From positions 1,178,001 to 1,242,000 of the forward strand of contig CAVWVF010000002.1 of the NCBI GenBank assembly GCA_963758335.1: a DNA stretch of 64,000 bases. The letters are read 5' to 3'. Numbering within the stretch: position 1 is the stretch's first letter; each line of letters opens with the position of its first letter. This document shows positions 43,648 through 52,150 of this stretch, one piece after another. The notes below the pieces were generated by a model that made no database searches, was not told the origin of the DNA, and saw nothing but the letters and a program-made list of their open reading frames with translations. This DNA is from Roseiarcus sp963758335 (GTDB taxonomy: Bacteria > Pseudomonadota > Alphaproteobacteria > Rhizobiales > Beijerinckiaceae). The translations under genes were made by a program, and so were the position numbers.

Positions 43648-44064
43648 CTACACGCCATACCCACAGGCGTATCCATAGCCGTACGGATAGACCCACCGGT
43701 AGCCGTTCCAGTACGGACTGCACTCGTAGCCATAGCCATAGTCGAAGCCAAGGAACGGGCCCCCCACGAAGAAGAAGCGCCGATGTCTGTGGCGGAAATC
43801 AAAGTCGCGGCGTCCTCGGTCGAAGGCAAAGGCGTGCCGGTCTCCGCCCGAAAAGGCAAAGCCGGCTGAGCGGGTCTGCCCAGCGAAGCCGTGGAATGTG
43901 CCCCCGGAGAGCGCGCCGGGGAACGGTCCCGCGCTGTGGAAATGGCCTCCGCCTCCTCCGCCGCCTGTGCGGAACGCGGCTGAGGCCTCTGCCGGAGCAA
44001 ACTCCGTGGCCAGTCCGGTCGCCATCGCTAATGTGCTGGCAGCGGCTATTCCAAGTGCACGCAT
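43648..44064 (-). CDS. Exported Gly/Phe/Tyr-rich protein
   Basis: A 138-residue precursor with a signal peptide (MRALGIAAASTLAMATGLA) and a low-complexity mature part: GGGGGGGHFHSAGPFPGAL, repeated FAFSGGDRH/FAFDRGRR/DFDFRHRHRR text and a Tyr-rich end (YWNGYRWVYPYGYGYACGY). Such proteins occur in Methylocystis/Bradyrhizobium relatives and are thought to be envelope or surface proteins. Function unknown. The ATG at 44064 is the natural signal-peptide start; 11 codons upstream are also open. Confidence 0.6.
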   Translation of the reverse strand: MRALGIAAASTLAMATGLATEFAPAEASAAFRTGGGGGGGHFHSAGPFPGALSGGTFHGFAGQTRSAGFAFSGGDRHAFAFDRGRRDFDFRHRHRRFFFVGGPFLGFDYGYGYECSPYWNGYRWVYPYGYGYACGYGV

Positions 44065-44424
44065 GACCGTCCTCCTGTTTAGGCAACTGCCAGCCAAACA
44101 GCTGTTGGCCTCACCTCATTCGACGCAATTCAATCAAATAATTGCGATTAATCGCGATGGTCCGCTTGCTCCCGGAGTTACGGCGACACGCGGCATTACG
44201 GTGGCCCCAACTCTCGGCTTCGGCCCGCGCCGACGCGGATCGCGGCCCGTAGCGGCGAGGCGGTTCAGCAACGCCGCGGAGGGGAGCGGGCGCCCGATCG
44301 TTTCGGCGGCCCGTGAGCCGCCGACAGCGCCTCAGCCGACGGCTCCGTCCCGATTGAGATCGGGATCGGCGAAGCGGCCGGCGCAACGGCTAAAGGAGCG
44401 GCGCGACTCCCACGAGGCCTCTGG

Positions 44425-44732
44425 GGAACCCCTTCTCCCCCTGGGAGAAGGTGGCGCGAAGCGCCGGATGAGGGTTCCGGCAGTCGACCAGCGCCAGTCT
44501 TCCGCCCGTTCGACGAGCCGCGCCCGCAAGGGGGTTCAAAGCCCCACAGCGCGGCGCCGTCATCAGGCGTCCTCAGGGGGGCACCTTCTCCCCCCCGGGC
44601 TTGGACCCGGGGGTGGCGCGGAGCGCCGGATGAGGGGACCCGACGCCGGACGAGTCGGCGATAAGGTGATGACGGCCCGGTTCCCTCATCCCCGGCCCTT
44701 CTCCCCAACGGGAGAACGGGGCGCGCGCTCCC
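44425..44732. repeat. Three REP-like palindromes in a gene-free stretch
   Basis: Units at about 44430-44475 (CCTTCTCCCCCTGGGAGAAGG, then GGCGCGAAGCGCCGGATGAGGG), 44580-44640 (CACCTTCTCCCCCCCGGGC, then GGCGCGGAGCGCCGGATGAGGG) and 44685-44730 (inverted, CCTCATCCCCGGCCC TTCTCC). They share an outer hairpin and a conserved GCGCnnAGCGCCGGATGAGGG tail. Nothing in 44065-44732 looks coding. Confidence 0.65.
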
Positions 44733-44818
44733 AGATGGCCGGTCACCCTGAGCCGCGCGTTTGTAGGCGCGCTCGCTGAGCGCGCCGGCCGCGGTCATCG
44801 ACCGCGGCTACAAGAGCG
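44733..44818. repeat. REP doublet, copy 1 (86 bp)
   Basis: Two hairpins in tandem: GGCGCGCTCGCTGAGCGCGCC and GCCGCGGTCATCGACCGCGGC, framed by GATGGCCGGTCACCCTGAGC and CTACAAGAGCG. An identical 86-base copy is at 45941-46026. It sits directly at the truncated end of RAYT copy b. Confidence 0.8.
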
Positions 44819-45075
44819 CGCGCCCGAGCGCCTCCTCGCGGTCGGGGACGAGAATGAGGTGAACGTGGTTGGGCATCAGACAAATAGCCCAGACCGCCAT
44901 ACCATGCTTGCGGCATTGGCTCGCCAGGAGATCGCGATAAAGCGCGTCGTCGTCCTCGCCGAAGAACATGCGCTCGCGCCGGGCGCCCCGCTCACGTGAC
45001 GTGATGGGGAAGGCCGGGGACGACGAATCGGGCGATGCGGGCGATGTTGATCCTCGGGCGATATGCTGCGGCGAT
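44819..45075 (-). repeat. RAYT-derived repeat, copy b
   Basis: Minus strand: leader, FVVPGLPHHVT, break at CACGTCACGTGAGC, then in the next frame SRERGARRERMFFGEDDDA, QCRKHGMAVWAICLMPNHV and HLILVPDREEALGRA. The HVHLILVPD part is the HUH-type motif of Y1 transposases of the IS200/RAYT kind. The gene ends just after it, where the REP doublet begins. About the last half of a normal RAYT, including the nucleophile Tyr, is missing. Confidence 0.65.
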
Positions 45076-45109
45076 CGTGGCTCGCTACAGTCCTGTGACG
45101 CGGTTTGAC

Positions 45110-45130
45110 AAAGTAGCTTCCGAAGCTACT
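45110..45130. promoter_or_regulatory. Palindromic operator candidate of the Phd/PIN module
   Basis: AAGTAGCTTC and GAAGCTACTT are perfect inverse halves around one C, ending nine bases before the antitoxin ATG. Phd-type antitoxins repress their own promoters through such palindromes; the assignment here is by position. Confidence 0.55.
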
Positions 45131-45138
45131 TTTGTCGC

Positions 45139-45429
45139 ATGCGCGCCGTCGGCTTGAAGACCCTAAAGAACAGGTTGAGCGAGTACGTACGGCTGGCCGC
45201 CAACGGCGAAACCGTTCTGGTCACGGATCACGACCGCGTTGTCGCCGAGCTCGCGCCGCCGCGCGCCGGGCGCAGAGAGGCCCTGGCGGACGCGATGCTG
45301 GCCGAGGCCGTGCGCCGCGGATGGGTGACGCCGCCGCCGCTGGTCGATGCGGCCGCGCCGCCGCGCAAGCCGATCATGCCCTTCAGCGCTCTCATGGAGG
45401 AATTGCAGCGCGATCGAGATGATCGATGA
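45139..45429 (+). CDS. Phd/YefM-type antitoxin
   Basis: A 96-residue antitoxin. The N-terminal Phd domain (MRAVGLKTLKNRLSEYVRL then AANGETVLVTDHDRVVAELA) binds DNA; the C-terminal acidic and Pro-rich part (VDAAAPPRKPIMPFSALME) should wrap around the toxin. It starts at an ATG just behind a short palindrome (AAGTAGCTTCCGAAGCTACTT, 45110-45130), a good operator candidate for autoregulation. Its stop overlaps the toxin start by four bases. Confidence 0.8.
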   Translation: MRAVGLKTLKNRLSEYVRLAANGETVLVTDHDRVVAELAPPRAGRREALADAMLAEAVRRGWVTPPPLVDAAAPPRKPIMPFSALMEELQRDRDDR

Positions 45430-45812
45430 TCTACCTCGACGCCTCGGTCGCGCTCTCCCATCTCCTCGCTGAGGATCGCACGCCGCCTGAAACGATGTGG
45501 CGCGAGCCGCTGATTGCGAGCCGACTGCTAGAATATGAGCTGTGGAATCGGATTCATGCACGCGGATTAAGCCGATCGCATTGCGAGGAGACCAGAGCCG
45601 TCATCGGCCGTGTGGCGTTGATCGAGCTGGCGCCGCAGGTCCTCGCACGAGCGTTGGAGCCGTTTCCCCTTCCGTTGCGCACGCTCGATACAATGCACTT
45701 GTCGTCTCTGCTGTTTCTGCGCGAACGCGGCCTGAAAATCGAGCTCGCAAGCTACGATGGGCGGATGCTCGCCGCAGCGCGCGCTCTCCGGATTCCGCTG
45801 TTTGCGCTGTAG
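45426..45812 (+). CDS. PIN-domain toxin (VapC-like ribonuclease)
   Basis: A 128-residue PIN ribonuclease. Acidic metal ligands: Asp in MIYLDASVAL, Glu in LLEYELWNRIHARG, Asp in LRTLDTMHLSSLL and Asp in ELASYDGRMLAAAR. All four are present, so the toxin can be active. The ATGA overlap with the antitoxin stop (45426-45429) is typical of toxin-antitoxin pairs. The end is followed by repeat DNA. Targets are unknown; relatives cut tRNA or rRNA. Confidence 0.82.
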   Translation: MIYLDASVALSHLLAEDRTPPETMWREPLIASRLLEYELWNRIHARGLSRSHCEETRAVIGRVALIELAPQVLARALEPFPLPLRTLDTMHLSSLLFLRERGLKIELASYDGRMLAAARALRIPLFAL

Positions 45813-45940
45813 CTCGCTGATTCGAGAGCCCGTAACCGCAGCCGGGCGCCGATGTCGCACCCACCGGGTTCAAGCCACATGGCGCGCCGCGTCATCAGGC
45901 GCCCCCCTGGTCCGTCGCGACCGAGCCGAACCGCTAAAAG

Positions 45941-46026
45941 AGATGGCCGGTCACCCTGAGCCGCGCGTTTGTAGGCGCGCTCGCTGAGCGCGCCGGCCGC
46001 GGTCATCGACCGCGGCTACAAGAGCG
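45941..46026. repeat. REP doublet, copy 2 (86 bp)
   Basis: Same 86 bases as at 44733-44818, again joined to a truncated RAYT 5' part on its right side. Confidence 0.8.
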
Positions 46027-46320
46027 TGCCCGAGCGCCTGCCTTTCGGTCGGGGACGAGAATGAGATAAACGTGGTTGGGCGTCAGGCAATGGGCAAAAG
46101 ACCGCCGCACCGTTTTTGCGGCATTGGCTCGCCGGGAGATCGCGATAAAGCGCGGTGTCGTCCTCGCCGAAGATTCCGCGCTCGCGCCGGGCGCCGCGCT
46201 CACGTGACGTGATGGCGAAGGCCGGGGACGACAAATCGGGCTATCGATCCTCGGGCGATATATTCTGCGGCGATAGTGGCTTGAATTGGGGATTGAGCAA
46301 ACCGTGACCGTAATGCCCCG
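46027..46320 (-). repeat. RAYT-derived repeat, copy c
   Basis: Minus strand: leader with AACCGTGACCGTAATGCCCC-type outer edge inverse, FVVPGLRHHVT, break at the same CACGTCACGTGAGC site, then SRERGARRERGIFGEDDTA and LYRDLPASQCRKNGAAVF. The HUH part has extra lesions. The same join to the REP doublet as copy b. Confidence 0.62.
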
Positions 46321-46475
46321 AACGCGGCGGTCACCGCCGGGCGGAAACGGCTCAGGATGGGATCGCTCAACGAAGCCATACAATATCAGGATTTGAATGC
46401 GTCGCCTCGGGTGAAGGCGCCTAAAAAGGTGATCACACCATGATCACACCCACCCACTCTTGAAAACGTTGGCCA

Positions 46476-46732
46476 ATGGCATACAATTCCCGTCAGATAT
46501 GGAACCTGGAAGACATCGCAATCGACCTCATCGACGAGGCGAGCGAGGGCGAAGTCGTCACGGCGAGAGTTTCCCCATCTTGTTCATGATGGGAGAAATC
46601 AGGGAGGACGGAAAGCGGCTCGTTTTGAGCGGCGTTCATGTTTCGTCCGAAGGGGTGAGCCCCAACGAAGTCGGTGTTTCCAACTTGAGGCAGGTCGCCC
46701 GCGCCGTCATGGAGTTCGGTGGTTATGATTAA
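46476..46732 (+). pseudogene. Small protein upstream of an HTH gene, frameshifted
   Basis: An ATG at 46476 opens MAYNSRQIWNLEDIAIDLI, DEASEGE, after which the frame runs to a stop. The likely rest of the protein is in another frame: GESFPILFMMGEIREDGKR, LVLSGVHVSSEGVSPNEVG, VSNLRQVARAVMEFGGYD, ending TAA at 46730-46732. An indel lies about 46545-46565. The product would be near 85 residues. It overlaps the start of the HTH gene by 8 bases, so the two form a pair like a toxin-antitoxin module. I do not recognise the family. Confidence 0.45.
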
Positions 46733-47252
46733 ATCATCGTTGAGGGAGCGATTCGAACGACTGGGGCGCATCCAGGGCATCGACCCGGTTCGATCCGGTT
46801 CCCCCGTGATCGTCTCTTTGCACGTGACCGGAAAACTGGCCCAGACGAAGTCGGTTGAGGCGGTGATCGCCTTGCGCCGGCGCGGCGCGCCGACGCTCAA
46901 GGCCAAGCGGGCGGTCGAGGCCGCAATGGAAGGCAAGGCCAACGTTCTGGAGGTCCCGACCGTCGAGAGCTCGCACGCGCTCGGAAGAGACCTGCGACGC
47001 TTTGGATTTGGCTTGTCTTTGGTCGCTGCAGTTTCCGTCGACGTCCGAAGACTTCGCGAACGTTTGGGCCTCACCCAGCAACAGTTTGCGCTGAGGTTCG
47101 GCCTCGAATTGCACGCCGTGAGGAACTGGGAATACGGTCGGCGAGAGCCGGACGCTGCAGCGAAAAGCTACCTTACCGTCATCGAAAGAGACCCGGAGGC
47201 GGGAGGCCCTCGCCGTTCCCGTGGAGTGACCTGGGCGTCGCGCCGGCTCTGA
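46725..47252 (+). CDS. XRE-type helix-turn-helix protein (HigA/NadS-like)
   Basis: A 175-residue protein. The C-terminal part is an HTH_3 DNA-binding domain: SVDVRRLRERLGLTQQQFA, LRFGLELHAVRNWEYGRREP. The N-terminal 90 residues (VTGKLAQTKSVEAVIALRRR then GAPTLKAKRAVEAAMEGKA) are an extra helical domain of unknown role. The ATG at 46725 lies inside the end of the small gene before it. HTH proteins with a small partner gene upstream are often antitoxins that repress their operon. Its end runs into RAYT copy d. Confidence 0.7.
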   Translation: MIKSSLRERFERLGRIQGIDPVRSGSPVIVSLHVTGKLAQTKSVEAVIALRRRGAPTLKAKRAVEAAMEGKANVLEVPTVESSHALGRDLRRFGFGLSLVAAVSVDVRRLRERLGLTQQQFALRFGLELHAVRNWEYGRREPDAAAKSYLTVIERDPEAGGPRRSRGVTWASRRL

Positions 47253-47600
47253 GGACGCGGTCATCGACCGCGGCTACAAGCGCGCGCGCGCCCGTACAAG
47301 CGCGCGCGCCCGAGGGTCTCCTCGCGGTCGGGGACGTGAGATGAACGGGGGGTTGGGCGTCAGGCAATAGGCAATAGACCGCCACGCCCATGCTTGCGGC
47401 ATTGCCTCGCCAGGAGATCGCGAAAGAGCGCGCCGTCGTCCTCGGCGAAGAACAGTAAGCCTCCGCCGGTCGCCGCGCTCACGCGACATGATGGGGAAGG
47501 CCGGGGACGACGAATCGGCCGATGCGGGCCACCAGTCGTCTCTGCGGACGGCCGCTCGCGCTCCGCACCCGTCGTTAACGTGGTCGTCCGCCAGCGGATG
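47253..47600 (-). repeat. REP palindrome plus RAYT-derived repeat, copy d
   Basis: GCGGTCATCGACCGCGGCTACAAG at 47258-47282 is followed by CGCGCGCGC runs, then the RAYT 5' part on the minus strand: MPQAWAWRS-type text, the CATCATGTCGCGTGAGCGC variant of the break site, and the leader up to about 47540. It ends where the AT-rich NACHT remnant begins, so it marks the border between both regions. Confidence 0.6.
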
Positions 47601-50387
47601 CGGCCGGAGGACCCAACATGTCACCCATAAGGTACTCAAACCGGCGCAACACGTCCCCAATGTCCTCAACCTCTAGATACTCGATTTCTCTCAGCGTTCG
47701 GTGTATTTGTCGGCGAAACAATTCTATCTCTTCTGGTGAGATCAATGCGGCCTGAGAGTCTATGAGCGTTCGTTCAAGAGAACGCACCACGTCGTGTACC
47801 AGCCGCTTTGAACGGCCTCCCTTATTGTGCGAGGGGCGCCGTAGTAATCCGAGTACGTTGCTGGTACCGTACATCCTTTCTCGCAATATTTGGACTCGCA
47901 GTCTGTACTTTTGCTCACCTATAACCACTGATGTCTTGTATAATCCACTAATTAATTCTTGCATTCGAGAGAGAAACAGTTGCTCCAAAACATCGTTTAC
48001 CGCCACCTCAAGTGACAGATCCAAACCGTCTATTCCGTCGAGGTATCGTGGAGGTATAGGTGGATATGCTACCTCATAAGACTCCCCATTACTATTTATT
48101 CTGACGTTCCGAAGCGCCCGTTGCGCAAAGGTGCTGTCAATACCCCCCATCTCCTGCCCCCTATCACGTGGATTAGTCTTAGCAAATCGAGCAAACTAAC
48201 AGAAAGTCGTGATGTTGCCGCTCCTCTGCGTATTGTTCGTTTAACGATTGCGCATCCCAATACCAACATTCCCGCCGCGTAATTGGACTGCGCTTCAAAA
48301 TCGCTACTTGGTAATCTTGCTCTTTTTGATCCCTCCAATACTTCCGTAGTCAGTCCCCCACCACAAAATTCCTTGATGAGCAACTCTACGCGATCTTTTT
48401 AGTGTTGAGCTTCGAGTCAAGTGCGTCGCTCCTGCCGTCTTGAGGCAACACTTCGGTTCCATCACGAAACCTCAAAAAATCCCCAAGCATCGGTTCTAGC
48501 ATCTCCTGGACTTCTGGCGTAAGCAGGCGAATGCCAACCATACGCGATAATTCTCGAGTCGCCTCCTTTACACTCATTCTCCAAGTTTGATCTTGGCCCC
48601 GCCAAGTCGATGACTTCTCGCAAATATCCTCTATGCCTGTTGCAATCCGTTCCGCGGCAAAATATTCGGAGAAGCTTTTATGGACAAACTAGAAACCACC
48701 CTGCTCGCCCTTGGTCAACTGAGGTTGACTTACTATTGCAACCTGCGACAGATCTCCTAGCTCCTTCTCGGTCGCGTTCTTGTATATATTCTTTAATATT
48801 GGAAGTCCATCGGTATAATCTAAAGCCTCACGGCCGCTTGAGTACATTTCCAACGCTAAAGCCTGTACAAAGCTTCGCATACCTTTTGCGTCAAGTCTTC
48901 CCTCGCCAACGCGTTGTGCTTCCTCACGGATCCCCGCCTCGTCAATTATGCTCCGATATAGCACAGCCTTTTCAACCTCCTCAGAGCTGGCCACGCTCAG
49001 ATCAATTGACTCAGAAGCGTGCGCCCTTGCGACCAAGTGAAGCGTAAGTGGCCAGGACACGAGGTGGTGCAGAGGTTTGGTCAACCTCTTTTCGGCCCCC
49101 TCTGTGAAAAATTTCTCCGGATAAAAGTCTGAAATCCTTCCCGCCGCCTGCGACGATCGCCACTTCCTTCCCCAAGTTTCAATTTTCGCCTTGTCGAACG
49201 GAAGCAGACTGATGACGTGGGCTCCGATTGGGAGACCGACGCCTTTCGGAAAGCGCGTGTCCCGGCCCGACACGATCGTTTTTGCGTTCCTTAATGGCCC
49301 TGACTGAAAGTCGATTTCCAAAGCGTTAAAGAATTGCATCACACGAGAGCGGCTTGCCATCACCAATTCGTCAAAACCGTCAAGAATGATGATTAAGCTA
49401 TTCACATCGGATAATTCGGATAGCTTGTCGATTACGCCCTCGTTTTGAAGGTGATCTTCCAGAAATTTGCGAATGTCCTGCCCCTCCTGCAATCGTCGCA
49501 ACCTGACAAATACGGGATGCACCTGTTCGTCTTGAGCTAATTCGCTGGCAAGATACTTGCAAAGCGTAGACTTCCCCGATCCTGGCCCGCCGCAAAGAAG
49601 AATAAGGTCGCCGTATGCAGCTCGATCGCTAAGAAGCGTTCCTATTAAATCCGCGACGTCGGGTATGACCTTACCTTGTTCGCGACGTGCTCCGGCGACG
49701 TTGTATGTAACCAACGGTTGAACGAACACATCACGGACGCCTAAATTTTCGTTAAACATTGTAGACTTGTCATCAGGCAATTTTTGCAATGCTTCTCGAT
49801 ATTTCCTCCACGCCTTCTCTTTCTTTTCACCCGATACCGGGGACGGCGTGATCCAGCCTTTGAATGTTGGCAAGAGCGATGAAAAATCTTCTAAGACTTT
49901 GCTCCTCACCGCCTGTTGATGGCTATAGTTCAAAAATTCACGAACCCAATTCGAGCACTTACCCGCTGACGTTAGCCAGGCCAAGCCAGGCCCCATATTC
50001 GCTAACTGCTTGGTCAACGCATTCTTTGTCAAAACCATATTCATTTTCCCACTTGCCGCCTTTAACACTGATCAAGGCCATGAACGTCTTGGCGTGTGCG
50101 CTCAAGAAAGGTCTAATCTCCTCAACGGGAGAAACAGACAATAAGAAGGGGAGATCCTCCTTAAGAGCAAGCTCAATTATATTCCCTATATCGATTCTCG
50201 TTGTTTGGCTACGGCTTGCTCGCGAGCGATTGGCTTCCAGAGGCTCCTCGGCGGAAAACGAAAACCGCGCCTCCAGGGTCAGCAACGATTGAAGCCATGC
50301 CACGTAAACAGCCGCAAAATTAATAATAGAGAATCTTTCCTGCGGAGACAAGCCTTGTACCTCAGAAAGAAATTGACTGAGGACCAT
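47600..50387 (-). pseudogene. NACHT-domain STAND NTPase, decayed
   Basis: The start (MVLSQFLSEVQGLSPQERF) opens an N-terminal helical region that runs to LGLANVSG. The next frame continues KCSNWVREFLNYSHQQAVR to the NTPase: Walker A LCGGPGSGKSTLCKYL, Walker B NSLIIILDGFDELVM, then KTIVSGRDTRF. A TAG at 48689-48691 replaces a Glu codon in the family motif F-[E]-FVHKSFSEYFAAERI, and the frame goes on beyond it to 48386. Two more frame changes (near 48390 and 48150) lead to the C-terminal part (GDVLRRFEYLMGDMLG). Bacterial NACHT proteins are phage-defence sensors with NLR-like architecture. At least four lesions, including a nonsense change, show real decay. AT-richer than its surroundings. Confidence 0.72.
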
Positions 50388-50446
50388 CGCTTAGCAGTCT
50401 CTGAGCGGAGGATTTTCCTTGGTTGAGCAACTCAAGGACAAGGAAT

Positions 50447-50602
50447 TTAGGCTCCGCGGTCGGGCGTGACGCCGGATCTAGTCTTCCAGAGTCTGGAAAG
50501 AGTCGTGGCTAAATCCAAAAGATCCCTTCGAATTTCGCTCTTGCGCGGAAAGCGTTCCTCGGCAAATCTAGTTATATAGTCAGCAGTGAGACGTATCGGC
50601 AT
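50447..50602 (-). CDS. Small ORF (51 aa) between the pentapeptide and NACHT genes
   Basis: The minus strand reads MPIRLTADYITRFAEERFP, RKSEIRRDLLDLATTLSRL, WKTRSGVTPDRGA and stops at 50447. It starts 12 bases after the stop of the pentapeptide-repeat gene and ends 59 bases before the NACHT start. The sequence is amphipathic and rich in charged residues, with reasonable codon use for this AT-rich island. It may be a small regulator or the remains of a longer NACHT leader. Function unknown. Confidence 0.35.
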   Translation of the reverse strand: MPIRLTADYITRFAEERFPRKSEIRRDLLDLATTLSRLWKTRSGVTPDRGA

Positions 50603-50683
50603 CTGCACAATCTCCTAGGCGTTAGTTATAATAAACAGGGATTGCTTTATCACCGATTCAAGTAGAAGCGCGAGGCTAATTGC

Positions 50684-52150
50684 GTAATTGCTCACCCCCG
50701 GCTGGTTTTGCGTGACAGGTGCGGCGAATTGACTCAGGGGTCGGAAAGAGGTGGCGCGAGGGCGGCGAATCTGAATCCACGGGTCCATGTCCGCCGGACC
50801 CGACCTTTCTTTGCTCTCGCATGAGCAAAAGGATGCGCTGATCCACACATTGATGGCGCAGGTCGCCGCGCTTAGGGCTCGGGTCGCGGAACTCGAGGCC
50901 AAGCTGGGCCTGCCGCCGAAAACGCCCGACAATTCCAGCGTTCCGCCCTCGAAAGGCCAAAAGGCGTCAGAGCCGTCCAAGCCCAGGCCCAAGGCCAATC
51001 CGCACGCCGGGGCGCATCGCCCGCTCCACCCCAATCCGACGCGCGAGCGGATCGTTTCGGCTCATGTCTGCCAGGATTGCGGCGCGGATGTCTCGAACGT
51101 GGCGCAGAGCGCGGTTCAGGTCTACGACCGGATCGAAATTCCAAAGGTCGAGCCCGACGTGACGCGCGTGACGCTGCGAGGCGGCGTCTGCCCGTGTTGC
51201 GCCAGACGCTTCAAGGCGCCGGCGCCCGAGGGCTTGGAGCCGGGATCGCCATTCGGGCCGAACCTTCGCGCGTTCGTGATCTATTTGCGCTCGGTGCAAG
51301 GCATCCCGATGGCGCGGCTCAGCGACGTGCTGAAAGACCTGTTCGACCTCGACATCAGCGAAGGCGCGCTGGTCAACATCCTCGAGGCCGCGCGCAAGCC
51401 CTTCGCCGCCCAGACGAACCTGATCAAGCAGCGTCTGCTGTCGGGTACGGCGTTGGCGTCCGAGCAAGGCCAATTGGTGGCTCTGGGTGTTCCATCACGG
51501 CGACAGCGCCGCCTACTTGGCCGAGGCCAGCCGCTCCAAGGCAGTCGTCGAGACGTTCCTGGGCGACTGGCGGCCGCACGTCTGGCTGTCGGACCGGCTG
51601 GGCAGCCAGATCGGCTGGGCTCGGCGCGAGCATCAGTTCTGTCTCGCGCATCTGATCCGCGACGTCCAATACGCCATCGATCAAGGCGAGGTCACGTTCG
51701 CGCCCGGCCTGAAGAGCCTACTCAAGCGCGCCTGTGCCCTCGGGCGGAGGCGCGACGGGCTGGCCGACAGCACCCTGAAAACCTATCTCGCCGATCTCAA
51801 TCGCAGGCTCGATCGCCTCCTGGGCCTCAGGCCCGCCCACGCGGCGGGGCGAAAACTTCAGGAAACCATCAAGGCGATCAGGGGCAATCTCTTCGTCTTC
51901 ATGACCAATCGGGAGATCGAGGCCACCAACAATGGCTCCGAGCGCGCGTTACGTCCCGGCGCGGTCTATCGAAAAATCACCAACGGCTTCCGAAGCGAAT
52001 GGGGCGCCGCCTTCTACGCAGACCTGCGATCCGTCATCGAAACTGCGCGACGACGCTGCATCCGCGCCATCGACGCCATACGCCTCACCCTCGAAGGTAG
52101 CCCGCTCCCCATCCCGCCGTGACAACCGAAAGAGGGACGTGAGCAATTAC
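50684..52150 (+). mobile_element. IS66-family element of a second type, inside the pentapeptide gene
   Basis: 1467 bp with an 8-bp target duplication CTAATTGC (50676-50683 and 52151-52158). Ends are GTAATTGCTCACCCCCGG on the left and GTAATTGCTCACGTCCC as the inverse of the right end. It holds only a transposase of the IS66 TnpC class on the + strand. It is unrelated at the ends to copies A and B. Confidence 0.88.
50787..52122 (+). pseudogene. IS66-family transposase with a deletion at the first catalytic Asp
   Basis: Start MSAGPDLSLLSHEQKDALIH with a coiled coil, a Pro/Lys linker, zinc-finger Cys pairs (CQDCGADVS, CPCCARRF) and the IS66 core up to RLLSGTALASE. The expected D-E-T-x-x-R-V-G block is missing, and the text goes on in another frame: NWWLWVFHHGDSAAYL-like, VWLSDRLGSQIGWARREHQ, NREIEATNNGSERALRPG. 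The deletion (roughly 20-30 bases near 51468) removes the first catalytic Asp and shifts the frame. The second Asp and the Glu are present. This copy should be unable to move by itself. Confidence 0.75.
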
